A stretch of 64,000 nucleotides of DNA from Paenibacillus sp. FSL R7-0345 (GTDB taxonomy: Bacteria > Bacillota > Bacilli > Paenibacillales > Paenibacillaceae): NCBI RefSeq assembly GCF_038595055.1, contig NZ_CP152002.1, positions 3,020,501 to 3,084,500 on the forward strand, given 5' to 3'. The position numbers and the translations under genes were made by a program. Positions 27,206-35,331 of the stretch are shown here, one piece after another (position 1 is the stretch's first letter; the number at the start of each line of letters is the position of its first letter). The notes beneath the pieces are model-generated. The model was not told the DNA's origin, ran no database searches, and saw only the letters and a program-made list of their open reading frames with translations.

Positions 27206-28318
27206 ATGGCGAAGGTAACCGGATTGGAAGGCGTAGTTGCGGGGGAAACAGATATTGGACTGGTGGACGGCGAGAAGGGCTATCTGGTCTACCGCGGGTA
27301 TTGGGCGAAGGAGCTCGCCGTAAGCAGGAGCTATGAGGAGGTTGCCTATCTTCTGTGGAACAGCAGACTGCCCGATGCGGATGAACTGGGGCAGCTCAAG
27401 CAGGAGATGGCAGCAGCACGGACGATTCCGGCCTATTTGAAGCAAATTATCGATTTGCTGCCGCCGTCGATTCCGATGATGCTTGTCCTGCAGAGTGCAG
27501 TAGCAGCCTTGGGTGACAAGGATAATGCGACATGGCCGCCGACCCTGCAGCAGGCGATCCGACTGACTTCAGTACTGCCGGCAATTATTGCCTACAGATA
27601 CCGCAGGCTGAATAATCTGCCGGCTGTGGAGCCGCTGGCAGAGCTGGGGCATGCCGCGAATTACCTGTACATGCTTACAGGACAGGTACCTGAGGAGGCT
27701 CATGTGCAGGCGCTCAGCGCTTATCAGATCCTGTGCATGGAGCATGGAATGAACGCTTCCACCTTTGCTTCACGTGTTGTCCTGTCGACCGAATCCGATA
27801 TGTGCGCAGCCGTCTGCGGTGCAATCGGGGCGATGAAAGGGCCTCTGCACGGAGGGGCGCCGTCTGAGGTCATCTCGATGCTGGAGGAGATCGGCACGAT
27901 GGACCGTGCTGAGCCTTGGATCCGCGGTGTGCTTGAGAACCGCGGCAAAATCATGGGCTTCGGCCACCGGATTTACAAGACGAAGGACCCGCGTGCGGAA
28001 GCGCTGATGATCGCCACGGAAGCGATGATCGGCAAGGACCCCTCCTTCGATCTTGCTATCCATGTGGAGCACACCGCTGTCCGGCTGCTAGAAGAATACA
28101 AGCCCGGCCGCCGGCTGTACACTAACGTTGAATTTTATGCCGCAGCGATCCTCAAAGCGTTGCACCTCGACCCTGATATTTTTACGCCGACCTTTACGGC
28201 GGGCAGAATCGTCGGCTGGACCTCGCATATCCTGGAGCAGGCGGAGAACAACCGGATTTTCCGTCCCCAGTCGGTATATACCGGTCCTATGCCGGAGACA
28301 GAAGCCGAGGTTGTATAA
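27206..28318 (+). CDS. Citrate synthase family protein
   Basis: A 370-residue citrate/2-methylcitrate synthase that condenses oxaloacetate with an acyl-CoA. Active-site motifs are EHGMNASTFASRVV, GAMKGPLHGGAPSEV with the catalytic His, and GFGHRIYKTKDPRAEAL. The first residues (GLEGVVAGETDIG) match short Gram-positive citrate synthases. The start is the ATG with AAGGAG upstream. It stands alone, without icd or mdh, and has its own terminator. Citrate and methylcitrate synthases cannot be told apart with confidence here. Confidence 0.9.
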   Translation: MAKVTGLEGVVAGETDIGLVDGEKGYLVYRGYWAKELAVSRSYEEVAYLLWNSRLPDADELGQLKQEMAAARTIPAYLKQIIDLLPPSIPMMLVLQSAVAALGDKDNATWPPTLQQAIRLTSVLPAIIAYRYRRLNNLPAVEPLAELGHAANYLYMLTGQVPEEAHVQALSAYQILCMEHGMNASTFASRVVLSTESDMCAAVCGAIGAMKGPLHGGAPSEVISMLEEIGTMDRAEPWIRGVLENRGKIMGFGHRIYKTKDPRAEALMIATEAMIGKDPSFDLAIHVEHTAVRLLEEYKPGRRLYTNVEFYAAAILKALHLDPDIFTPTFTAGRIVGWTSHILEQAENNRIFRPQSVYTGPMPETEAEVV

Positions 28319-28343
28319 CGGATCAGCCTGCTATAACAACACG

Positions 28344-28382
28344 AGACCCCTGGCCGCTCAAACGGCCAGGGGTCTTTTTTTT
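28344..28382 (+). terminator. Terminator after citrate synthase
   Basis: A perfect 12-bp stem GACCCCTGGCCG / CGGCCAGGGGTC with a six-base loop is followed by eight T. Confidence 0.95.
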
Positions 28383-28396
28383 GAAGGAGGAGGATT

Positions 28397-28450
28397 ATGA
28401 GCGAGTATGGCGGATACTCTGGTCTCAAATTTTTGCAAAAACTGAATTAG
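28397..28450 (+). CDS. Possible 17-residue microprotein
   Basis: A very strong AAGGAGGAGG lies five bases before an ATG that opens a 17-codon frame beginning MSEYGGYSG. The N-terminus resembles the start of small Gly/Tyr-rich YjcZ-type sporulation peptides, but the hydrophobic segment of that family is missing. It may be a truncated relic or a real micro-ORF. It begins 14 bases after a strong terminator and runs into the 3' end of the opposite gene. Confidence 0.3.
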   Translation: MSEYGGYSGLKFLQKLN

Positions 28451-28734
28451 AAATCCGATGTTGCAATCTGGATATAGCCGAAGGTAGCTCCAGCTGCGGT
28501 ACTTCGCAGTGCAGCAACAAGCAGGTGCGCCAGCTGGATGGTGAGGCTGTCAAACGGCGGGATAGTGTAGGTTACAATAGGAGCGTTGACAGCGTACAGT
28601 ACCAGATCTACCGGGAAAGCGGAGTTATTCTGGACTGTAACAGCCGCATTTGCCCCGCCGTTTAAATTTTCGTAATACGACTTGCCGACTCCGGCCGGCA
28701 GGTTGAAATACTGCTGCGGTAACAAAATAGCCAT
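28447..28734 (-). CDS. Hypothetical protein, 95 residues
   Basis: A small neutral protein of unknown family (MAILLPQQYFNLPAG...). It is rich in Ala, Val and Asn and predicted to be mostly beta-strand (AAVTVQNNSAFPVDLVLYAV, then TYTIPPFDSLTIQL). I start it at MAILL, because AAGGAGG is eight bases upstream. The ATG six bases earlier is too close to that site. No signal peptide is evident. It could be a small structural or spore-associated protein. Function unknown. Confidence 0.6.
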   Translation of the reverse strand: MAILLPQQYFNLPAGVGKSYYENLNGGANAAVTVQNNSAFPVDLVLYAVNAPIVTYTIPPFDSLTIQLAHLLVAALRSTAAGATFGYIQIATSDF

Positions 28735-28827
28735 GTTCATGACCTCCTTTTGCATTTGATAGATTATCATATTCAATAATTCTATTAATGCTGTTACGCC
28801 TGTCCCGGGAGATTCACACATTCTTGG

Positions 28828-29283
28828 TCAGCGGGATGGAGAGGTTTTGGAAGATGGACGTTTGCCGTAAATCCGGTATAGAACGAGTCCGAACACCGTA
28901 CCTAGCAGCGACATTGCCGCAACGCTCAGAAAGAATGTTTTTCCGCCAAAAGCGCCGTAAAGCACGCCGCTGTCGTCTGGCCGACTTTCGGCCGAATCAA
29001 AGGCATTTGTGCCTCTCCTTTCGGCGTCCGGCCGGCTTTTTGCCGAATTAAAGGCATTTATGTCCTTCATTTCGGCGTCTGGCCGGGTTTCGGCCGAATC
29101 AAGGGCATTTGTGCCTTTCATTTCGGCATCCGGCCGGGTTTCGGCGGAATTAAGGGCATTTATGCCTTTCATTTCGGCGAGTCAGCCCAGGGAATACAGG
29201 AATACCGGCAGGAAAGGGATAAACATTGCTAGCAGGGCAAAGTACAGAAAGTTAAAGCTTCTAAGCAGAGCTGGTGTATTCAT
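28828..29283 (-). pseudogene. MFS transporter pseudogene, core replaced by a 51-bp repeat array
   Basis: On the minus strand, GTGAGG precedes an ATG at 29283 that opens 33 codons (MNTPALLRSFNFLYFALLAM...) typical of the first helix of an MFS_1-like transporter. A TGA stop at 29184-29182 follows. Then come four 51-bp repeats (29179-28976), and then, in the same reading frame, VLYGAFGGKTFFLSVAAM and SLLGTVFGLVLYRIYGKR, which look like the last helix and tail of such a transporter. About 300 residues of the core are missing. A 114-codon frame covers the repeats plus tail, but I read it as a by-product, since 51 is a multiple of three. Confidence 0.7.
28976..29179. repeat. Family B tandem array: four 51-bp units
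   Basis: Four exact-length 51-bp units begin at 28976, 29027, 29078 and 29129. They share TCYGGCCG, TTTCGGC, GAATYAA, GGCATTTRTGCC and TTTCGGC in order. Units 1 and 3 carry TCTGG, GAATCAA and ATTTGTG. Units 2 and 4 carry TCCGG, GAATTAA and ATTTATG. The array therefore looks like a duplicated 102-bp dimer. GGCATTTRTGCC and CCGGCCGG are inverted repeats within the unit. Confidence 0.92.
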
Positions 29284-29434
29284 AGATTCAGGTTCCTCAC
29301 ATTTTCTCGGATAAAAAGCAATAGCCCAGTAATTGTATCATGCCGCCTTAACCTCGGACAGCCGATTCTATGATAAACTTAGTAGATTGGATTTAAACTA
29401 TTATACAGGTGTGAATATAAGGAGAATGAGTAGT

Positions 29435-30205
29435 ATGATCAAGCTGGTATCGTGGAATGTCAACGGACTGAGAGCCTGTGTGGGCAAGGGCTTTAATGAA
29501 TATTTTAAAGAAACGGCGGCGGATATCTTTTGTGTACAGGAGACGAAGCTGCAGGAGGGACAGATTGCCCTGGATTACGGAGAGGAGTACTACCAGTTCT
29601 GGAATTATGCGCAGAAGAAGGGATACTCGGGAACGGCTGTCTTTACCAGAATCAAACCGCTTTCGGTCAGATACGGGCTGGAAGAGGATTCGGAGCCGGA
29701 GGGCCGGGTGATCACACTGGAGTTTGACGGCTTTTACCTGGTTAATGTCTATACGCCGAATGCCAAACGGGATCTGACCAGGCTGAACTACAGAATGGAG
29801 TGGGAGGACCGGTTCCGCGGCTATCTTCTGGAGCTCGACAAACATAAGCCTGTGCTGGTCTGCGGGGATCTCAACGTGGCTCATGCCGATATTGATCTTA
29901 AAAATGCAAAATCCAACCGCGGCAATTCCGGATTTACCGATGAAGAGCGCGCCAAGATGACGACGCTGCTGGATTCCGGCTTTATTGATACCTTCCGGTT
30001 CTTTTATCCGGAAACGGAAGGTGCATATACCTGGTGGTCCTATATGCCCAAGATCCGGGAGAGGAATGTCGGCTGGCGGATTGATTATTTCCTGGCTTCT
30101 TCCCGGCTGGCTCCGCAGCTGGTTGATGCGTCAATTGACTGCAATATACTGGGCAGTGACCATTGTCCGGTTGTACTGAAGATAAATGAGCCTGCAGTTG
30201 AATAG
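29435..30205 (+). CDS. exoA: Exodeoxyribonuclease III (ExoA)
   Basis: A 256-residue base-excision-repair nuclease that cuts at abasic sites and trims 3' ends. Family motifs are SWNVNGLRACVGKGF at the N-terminus, the metal-binding Glu in CVQETKLQ, the catalytic Tyr in NVYTPNA, CGDLNVAH with Asp and Asn, and the closing GSDHCPVVL. The start is the ATG of MIKLVSW, with AAGGAG ten bases upstream. The ATG nine bases earlier is too close to that site. It is a single-gene unit. Confidence 0.95.
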   Translation: MIKLVSWNVNGLRACVGKGFNEYFKETAADIFCVQETKLQEGQIALDYGEEYYQFWNYAQKKGYSGTAVFTRIKPLSVRYGLEEDSEPEGRVITLEFDGFYLVNVYTPNAKRDLTRLNYRMEWEDRFRGYLLELDKHKPVLVCGDLNVAHADIDLKNAKSNRGNSGFTDEERAKMTTLLDSGFIDTFRFFYPETEGAYTWWSYMPKIRERNVGWRIDYFLASSRLAPQLVDASIDCNILGSDHCPVVLKINEPAVE

Positions 30206-30217
30206 AATGGTATGTAA

Positions 30218-30259
30218 AAAGCGGCCATACAGCCCGGTGCGGGTTATATGGCCGCTTAT
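30218..30259 (+). terminator. Bidirectional terminator between exoA and the serine hydrolase gene
   Basis: The stem AAGCGGCCATA / TATGGCCGCTT has an inner CCCG/CGGG. T-rich sequence on one side and A-rich on the other let it serve both converging genes. Confidence 0.85.
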
Positions 30260-30283
30260 TTGTACAGGCTTGTCGCCCGCCCG

Positions 30284-31753
30284 TTACGCCTGAAGTGTGC
30301 CTTGAATGGTTACAGGCTCCTGCGCGCCCATGCCTACGTTTGCAGACTGGGTTAGTGTTAAGGATTGTTCATTGAACGTAATATCCAATGTGAATATAAA
30401 CGGCTGTTCAACCATCAGCAGTGTAAGCTGGAGCATGTCTTCAGCTGTCCAGGTGAAGCTGGACATCACAGCATCGGCTGCTGACGGGTCTGGCGTCAGC
30501 TTCAGCTGGCTTGCCGCCCATTGTCCGCGGCCAAGGAGAATCTCCTGACATCCGGAAAGGGGGCCTTGCAACGTCAGCCGGGCTTCCTTGTCAGCAAAAT
30601 CAATAGCAAGTGACTCTATCTGCAGCTCGTTAGACTCCAGCAGGCAGATTCGTCCGCTTAATTCCTGCTCCAAAGCTGAAACAGACCTGATAACCGGCGG
30701 CATGATTGCCAGCGAGCGAAGCTGATCAGCTAACTCGGCCGCCGCCGGCTGCTGCACCGGTGTAGACTTCCCATCATTTAATGCCGGGAGCAGCAGCTCC
30801 ATTACGGCATTCATTACTTCCTGCAACTCATTGGTACCGCTGGTGATGGCTACGACTGCATCCTGTTCCGGCATGACGATACAGAACTGGCCGAAAGCCC
30901 CGTCGCCGCGATAAATTCCATGCCGGCATCTCCAGAACTGATAGCCGTAGCCCTGGGACCAGTCGCCGCTCTCCGGCTTGCCGTCCCCGTTCGCAATCTG
31001 CAGTGCACTTGCTTCAGCCACCCATTCCTGCGGAATTACCTGCCTGCCGTTCCACAGGCCCTTTTGCAGATACAGCTGTCCAAATTTGGCGATATCCTCT
31101 GTAGTGATGCTGAGCCCGTAACCGCCGGTATTGATTCCGCGCGGACAGGACTCCCATACCGGATCAGCAATGCCTAGCGGGCTGAACAGCCGCGGGTGCA
31201 GATAATCCAGCAGCGTCTGTCCGGTTACCTTTTGCAGAATGGCAGACAGCATGTAAGTTGCTCCGGTATTATACAGGAAATGGCTGCCCGGCTCCTGTTC
31301 AACCGGTAGCTGCAGAAAAGCCCTAACCCAGTTGCCCCCGGCGTCCTTCAGCATTTCCGGCATGGTATCTGATGTGTGGCCTGTACCCATCATCAGCAGG
31401 TGCCGGATATTCATCCCGGCCAGCTTGCTGCCGGGGTTCTCCGGTGCTTCCTCCGGGAAGAAGGAGATCACCTTGTCCTCCAGCGACAGCAGCTGCTCAG
31501 CTGCTGCGAGACCGATGGCTGTGGACGTGAAGCTTTTGCTGAGTGAAAATAACATGTGCCGCCGCTCCGGGCTATACGGCGTCCACCAGCCTTCCGTTAC
31601 AACATGGCCGTGCCGCAGCAGCATAAAGCTGTGAAGTGCAAGCTGAGACTCTTTAATCCGGTTCAAAAAGGCGGAAACGGCGCTTGATTGAATACCTTGC
31701 TCTTCGGGCAGGCTTCTAGGCAGTTGCGGTACAGGAATATTGGTCTTGTTCAT
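30284..31753 (-). CDS. Beta-lactamase-family serine hydrolase
   Basis: A 489-residue protein of the class C beta-lactamase / penicillin-binding-like fold. The nucleophile motif SxxK is SLSK in LFSLSKSFTSTAIG (about residue 90). A Tyr-containing second motif lies in FLYNTGATYML and the third, HxG-like, region is RGDGAFGQFC. A second domain of about 150 residues follows, as in DUF-extended esterases. No signal peptide is visible, so it is probably cytoplasmic. It is the last gene of a three-gene operon with an amidase and a VanZ-RDD protein. Confidence 0.85.
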   Translation of the reverse strand: MNKTNIPVPQLPRSLPEEQGIQSSAVSAFLNRIKESQLALHSFMLLRHGHVVTEGWWTPYSPERRHMLFSLSKSFTSTAIGLAAAEQLLSLEDKVISFFPEEAPENPGSKLAGMNIRHLLMMGTGHTSDTMPEMLKDAGGNWVRAFLQLPVEQEPGSHFLYNTGATYMLSAILQKVTGQTLLDYLHPRLFSPLGIADPVWESCPRGINTGGYGLSITTEDIAKFGQLYLQKGLWNGRQVIPQEWVAEASALQIANGDGKPESGDWSQGYGYQFWRCRHGIYRGDGAFGQFCIVMPEQDAVVAITSGTNELQEVMNAVMELLLPALNDGKSTPVQQPAAAELADQLRSLAIMPPVIRSVSALEQELSGRICLLESNELQIESLAIDFADKEARLTLQGPLSGCQEILLGRGQWAASQLKLTPDPSAADAVMSSFTWTAEDMLQLTLLMVEQPFIFTLDITFNEQSLTLTQSANVGMGAQEPVTIQGTLQA

Positions 31754-31795
31754 AAGTACAGCTCCTCACTGAATGAATAGATAAGAGTGCAATAT

Positions 31796-33322
31796 TTAAG
31801 ACAGGCAGGGAGGGGTACGGCGCCTTGCTGCCTGTTCAAACCCGTAAGCAATCATCAGAAGTGCAGGCTCGCTGTAGGCGGTGCCGGAAAAAGTAACGCC
31901 ATGCGGTCCTTTTGTCGTGTAGCCGCCAGGAGTGATCATTCCGTCAGCTGCGTATCCGGCAGGCACGGTAATTAACGGGTAGCCTGCCCTGGCTGCAAGA
32001 TCTGCCCCGTGGAAGCCGGGAAACATCAGGGCATCCAGGCAGTGCTCACGCAAGGCAAAGTCTATTCCCTGATTCCGCGCAAGCTGCCTGGATATATGCA
32101 GGGCAGTAAGATATTCTTCTTCCGGTATACCGTCTCCGGAGCTCTCCAGCCACTCCAAGGTGCCTTGGCCGTATTTCAAGGCAATGCTGCTATGCTCAGC
32201 ATTATAGGCAATAAGCTCCCTTAGGTTATGTACAGGTATGGACTCGGCGACTCTGCCCAGATACTGGTTGATCCCTCTTTTAAACTCATATTGCAGCATA
32301 ACCGGACTCCAGTCTGCCTCCATACAGGGCAGTTCAACAGAATCTACGATTACAGCGCCGTTGTCTGCGAGAAGCCGGATGGCCTCCTCCATAAGTGCTA
32401 AGACATCCTTATCCAGCTCCTGATAAACCCTCCGTGGAATTCCGATCCTCTTTCCGTGCAAGCCGTTTACCTCCAGAAAAACCGTATAATCTGCCACAGC
32501 AGACGACCCGGAAGCCTCCTGCTCCGGCTGGCCGGGATCGTGTGCGCCTGTCATCGCGCCCAGCAGAATAGCGGCATCGGTGACCGTCCGCGCCAGCGGT
32601 CCGGCGGTATCCTGAGTGCCGATGCCGGGGATAATTCCGGCCATACTGACCAGGCCGACCGTCGGCTTGATGCCGACAACGCTGTTCTGGCTGGCCGGAC
32701 CGATGATGGAGCCGGAGGTCTCGGTTCCGATTGCGGCAGCGGCCAGATTGGCTGCTACAGAAGCGGCGCTGCCTGAGCTCGAGCCCCCGACAAACAGCTC
32801 GCCGGGGCCGTAAGGATTCAGGACAAGCCCGCCGCGCGAGCTGTAGCCGGCCCACATGCCGGGGGCCATGAAATTGGCCCATTCCGTCATATTTGCTTTG
32901 CCGAGGACAATGGCACCGGCGTCACGTAAATGCCGGATCAGCTCGGCATCCCTGGAAGCAAATGAATCTGCCAGGGCGACTGAGCCTGCACTGGTGTGCA
33001 GCTTATCGGCAGTATCAATGTTGTCTTTGACCAGCAGCGGAATACCGTGCAGGCTGCTGCGTGCTCCCGAGGACAGCCGCTCCTGATCCAGCGCTGCAGC
33101 TATGTCCAGGGCATCGGGATTAAGCTCCAAAACAGAGTTAATAACGGTATCGTATTTGTTTATCCGTTCGAGATACAGTGTAACGAGCTGGACCGCAGTC
33201 AACACTCCTCTGGTCATCTCAGCCTGAATCGAAAGGATATCCGCTTCAATGATCCATTCCTGCCAGTTTAGTTGGGGATGGGGATCCTCACTAGTAATTC
33301 TGTTGTGTATAAATTCTGTCAT
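31796..33322 (-). CDS. Amidase signature family enzyme
   Basis: A 508-residue amidase. The signature region holds the Ser-cisSer-Lys triad: Lys in GIPLLVKDNIDTAD, and the serines in GGSSSGSAASVAANLAAAA and GTETSGSIIGPAS. It is not GatA, since it stands away from gatCB and is longer. It probably hydrolyses a small or peptide amide. It starts 14 bases after the VanZ-RDD gene and ends 42 bases before the serine hydrolase. Confidence 0.88.
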   Translation of the reverse strand: MTEFIHNRITSEDPHPQLNWQEWIIEADILSIQAEMTRGVLTAVQLVTLYLERINKYDTVINSVLELNPDALDIAAALDQERLSSGARSSLHGIPLLVKDNIDTADKLHTSAGSVALADSFASRDAELIRHLRDAGAIVLGKANMTEWANFMAPGMWAGYSSRGGLVLNPYGPGELFVGGSSSGSAASVAANLAAAAIGTETSGSIIGPASQNSVVGIKPTVGLVSMAGIIPGIGTQDTAGPLARTVTDAAILLGAMTGAHDPGQPEQEASGSSAVADYTVFLEVNGLHGKRIGIPRRVYQELDKDVLALMEEAIRLLADNGAVIVDSVELPCMEADWSPVMLQYEFKRGINQYLGRVAESIPVHNLRELIAYNAEHSSIALKYGQGTLEWLESSGDGIPEEEYLTALHISRQLARNQGIDFALREHCLDALMFPGFHGADLAARAGYPLITVPAGYAADGMITPGGYTTKGPHGVTFSGTAYSEPALLMIAYGFEQAARRRTPPCLS

Positions 33323-33336
33323 TCACTCACTCCTTG

Positions 33337-34470
33337 CTATTGGGCTGCTTGCGGTAATTCGTCAGCACCAGCCTGCTGCACCTTCTCCGGCCAGGTTATC
33401 ACATTCCGGGTACTGCTAAATCTTTCGTAGAACAGCTCCTTCTTGCTAAACATGCTGATGATTAGATGGATAAGGAACAGGAGATCAATCAGCAGCACCA
33501 CACCACGGGCGGTAGCAGCCAGCTCCTCGTTCAATGCCGCAGCGTATGCCGAATCAAACAGCAGGATATTCATTCCCGGCAGGACAGCATACAGCAGCCC
33601 GAATCTTATAATGAGCATCCACAGCCGCAGCTTTCCGGATTTGCCCTGCAACCTGATGCGTACCACCCATTTTCCCGGTGTCCTTCCACCGGTTAAGCGC
33701 GGTATGAGCATGAAGTAGACAGCAAGTGTAATCCAGAGCGGATAAGGAACAGGGGACAGGCTCAGTAAAAATGCTGCAGGCAGCCATACGCAGGCATCCA
33801 GCATAAAAGCAATCCCGCGGCGGGTATAGGTAACCCGTTTCGCATCCAGATCCTCATTGGCATCCAGCCGTTCAATCTGCGGGAGAGCCGCGGATATCCA
33901 GAGGGCGATTCTGTATCCGGCAATCCCGCCGAGCGTGTTGGTGATCAGGTCATCCACATCAAACACCCGGTACGGATGATCAAAGAAGCCGTAAATTGCG
34001 GTTATCTGTGTAATCTCGAACAGCAGGGAGAGGCTAAATGAGAGCAGGATGCAGACTACCCATCTCGTACGGAAATAATAGCCCAGAAACATGCCGAACG
34101 GCACCGTCAGCAGCACATTAAATGCAGCCTGATAAAAGGGCGGCTCGCTCAGCAGCGACATATAAGTTGACGGATCGTCTACATTGAAGCGGCTGCTGTG
34201 CAGGATCTCCCCGATGAACTGCAGCGGGGTAAGCTGCAGGCTGCCGCCCGCAGGAGGCAGATTATGCCTGGAGTCCGGAAATGGCAGCATGATCAGATAG
34301 AAGACATTTAACAGATAGAGCAGCAACAGATAAAGGATCAGCGCCCGGAGCTTATGGATATAGCCGTAACGCCGGTACTGGACAATCAGGAAGGGCAGTG
34401 TAAAGAGCAGTGCCGCAACCGGAAAAGACATAAACGCATAGGAAATAGGGAAAAGATACGATTCAAACAT
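33337..34470 (-). CDS. VanZ-RDD fusion membrane protein
   Basis: A 377-residue membrane protein. The first half is VanZ-like, with several helices, the motif LLSFSLSLLFEITQ and, further on, FDVDDLITNTLGGIAGY, which is the best-conserved VanZ stretch. The second half is an RDD domain with RRGIAFMLDACVWLPAA and GRTPGKWVVRIRLQ. I start it at MFESYLFP, because AGGTGG lies just upstream. VanZ proteins are linked to low-level teicoplanin or lipopeptide resistance. It leads the operon with amidase and serine hydrolase. Confidence 0.88.
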   Translation of the reverse strand: MFESYLFPISYAFMSFPVAALLFTLPFLIVQYRRYGYIHKLRALILYLLLLYLLNVFYLIMLPFPDSRHNLPPAGGSLQLTPLQFIGEILHSSRFNVDDPSTYMSLLSEPPFYQAAFNVLLTVPFGMFLGYYFRTRWVVCILLSFSLSLLFEITQITAIYGFFDHPYRVFDVDDLITNTLGGIAGYRIALWISAALPQIERLDANEDLDAKRVTYTRRGIAFMLDACVWLPAAFLLSLSPVPYPLWITLAVYFMLIPRLTGGRTPGKWVVRIRLQGKSGKLRLWMLIIRFGLLYAVLPGMNILLFDSAYAAALNEELAATARGVVLLIDLLFLIHLIISMFSKKELFYERFSSTRNVITWPEKVQQAGADELPQAAQ

Positions 34471-34529
34471 AGTCCACCTGCCGTTAAAATAATTTGATCG
34501 AGCATACCTTATACTTACCAGTCTCACGG

Positions 34530-34670
34530 CTGAAGGAATCAGCGGCTGACCTTCAGGAAAACCGGCGGGTATAAAGAACGCACTAAGCTCCCCAGAACAT
34601 CACGGCGTGAGCTCTGCTGGCTGTTAGACGTTCTAACCGGACAGAATCACTGCAGGTGATGCTCAGCAAC
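34530..34670 (+). other. Hairpin-rich intergenic region upstream of the 34806 gene
   Basis: The 335 bases between the VanZ-RDD start and the next gene hold several inverted repeats. One is a near-perfect stem at 34530-34556 (CTGAAGG ... CCTTCAG enclosing TCAG/CTGA). Others are CACG-G-CGTG near 34600, GTTAGA-CG-TTCTAAC near 34623-34638 and ATCAC-TGCAG-GTGAT near 34648. It does not match a riboswitch class I know. It may be a structured leader or simply palindromic spacer DNA. Confidence 0.5.
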
Positions 34671-34805
34671 CGGAACAAATCAAAGGAAGACAAAGCAGGC
34701 ATTTTTATTATAAAAGTTATTGAAAGCGCCCTCAATGGATTTAATCATTATAATGATTTTTTCCGGCTTGGCATACATATGTCTGGAGAGGAGCGTGAGC
34801 CTAAA

Positions 34806-35153
34806 ATGGAAAAGAAAGTGCAGCACTACTATAAGCTGAAAGCCAAGCATAAGGAGATCGAGAAGGAGCTGGCGGAGCTCAGGCAGGAAATTGTGGCATA
34901 CTGCGCCGCGCAGGGAGAAACGGATACTGTTATCGGAAGCTACAGGGTCAAGCTGGTCACACAAAACCGCAAGGAATATGATGATGAAAAGCTCTACAAT
35001 ACCCTGGCGGATCCGCAGGTGTGGCGGCTAATGTCCAAAGTCGATCCGGCCAAGGTGGCCAGCCTCGCCAAGCTCAAGGTCATTGCGGAAGATAAGCTCG
35101 CGGATACTTACACAGTGAAGGAGGTAACTTTGCTGACGGTGGATAAACAATAA
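34806..35153 (+). CDS. Hypothetical coiled-coil protein, 115 residues
   Basis: The N-terminal third (KVQHYYKLKAKHKEIEKELAE) is a strong coiled coil. It is followed by a small alpha/beta part with GSYRVKLVTQNRKEYDD and many Lys. It resembles small phage or housekeeping proteins that pair a coiled coil with a DUF-type domain, but I cannot name it. The start is uncertain: GAGGAG is 12 bases before the chosen ATG, and the frame stays open back to 34656. Confidence 0.55.
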   Translation: MEKKVQHYYKLKAKHKEIEKELAELRQEIVAYCAAQGETDTVIGSYRVKLVTQNRKEYDDEKLYNTLADPQVWRLMSKVDPAKVASLAKLKVIAEDKLADTYTVKEVTLLTVDKQ

Positions 35154-35180
35154 GCGGGCACAAACGGGGCTTTACCACAG

Positions 35181-35204
35181 GGCAGTTCCTGCGCAGGAGC
35201 TGCC
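35181..35204. other. 24-bp palindromic hairpin
   Basis: GGCAGTTCCTGC and GCAGGAGCTGCC form a near-perfect stem just after the hypothetical gene. No T tract follows, so it is a poor terminator. Confidence 0.6.
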
Positions 35205-35331
35205 TATTAAGGCTGCTGTTGAGGCGCTTTGCAGAACAAAAATCGCCATCCTGTCCATTTTGCGTTAAAATAACTACTGGAGCTTAAGAGAGACAGATAG
35301 CAATTTAGTCAGATATGGAGGAAAAACAATC

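Noticed and set aside
29009..29314. Plus-strand protein of about 100 residues with internal repeats
   Set aside because: It is open only because the 51-bp repeat is a multiple of three and lacks stops in several frames. It has no ribosome binding site and runs against the MFS remnants.
34640..34680. SAM-type riboswitch fragment (GATGCTCAGCAACCGG)
   Set aside because: Only a short GCAACC-like match is present. The rest of the aptamer and a terminator are missing, and the gene downstream has no link to methionine.
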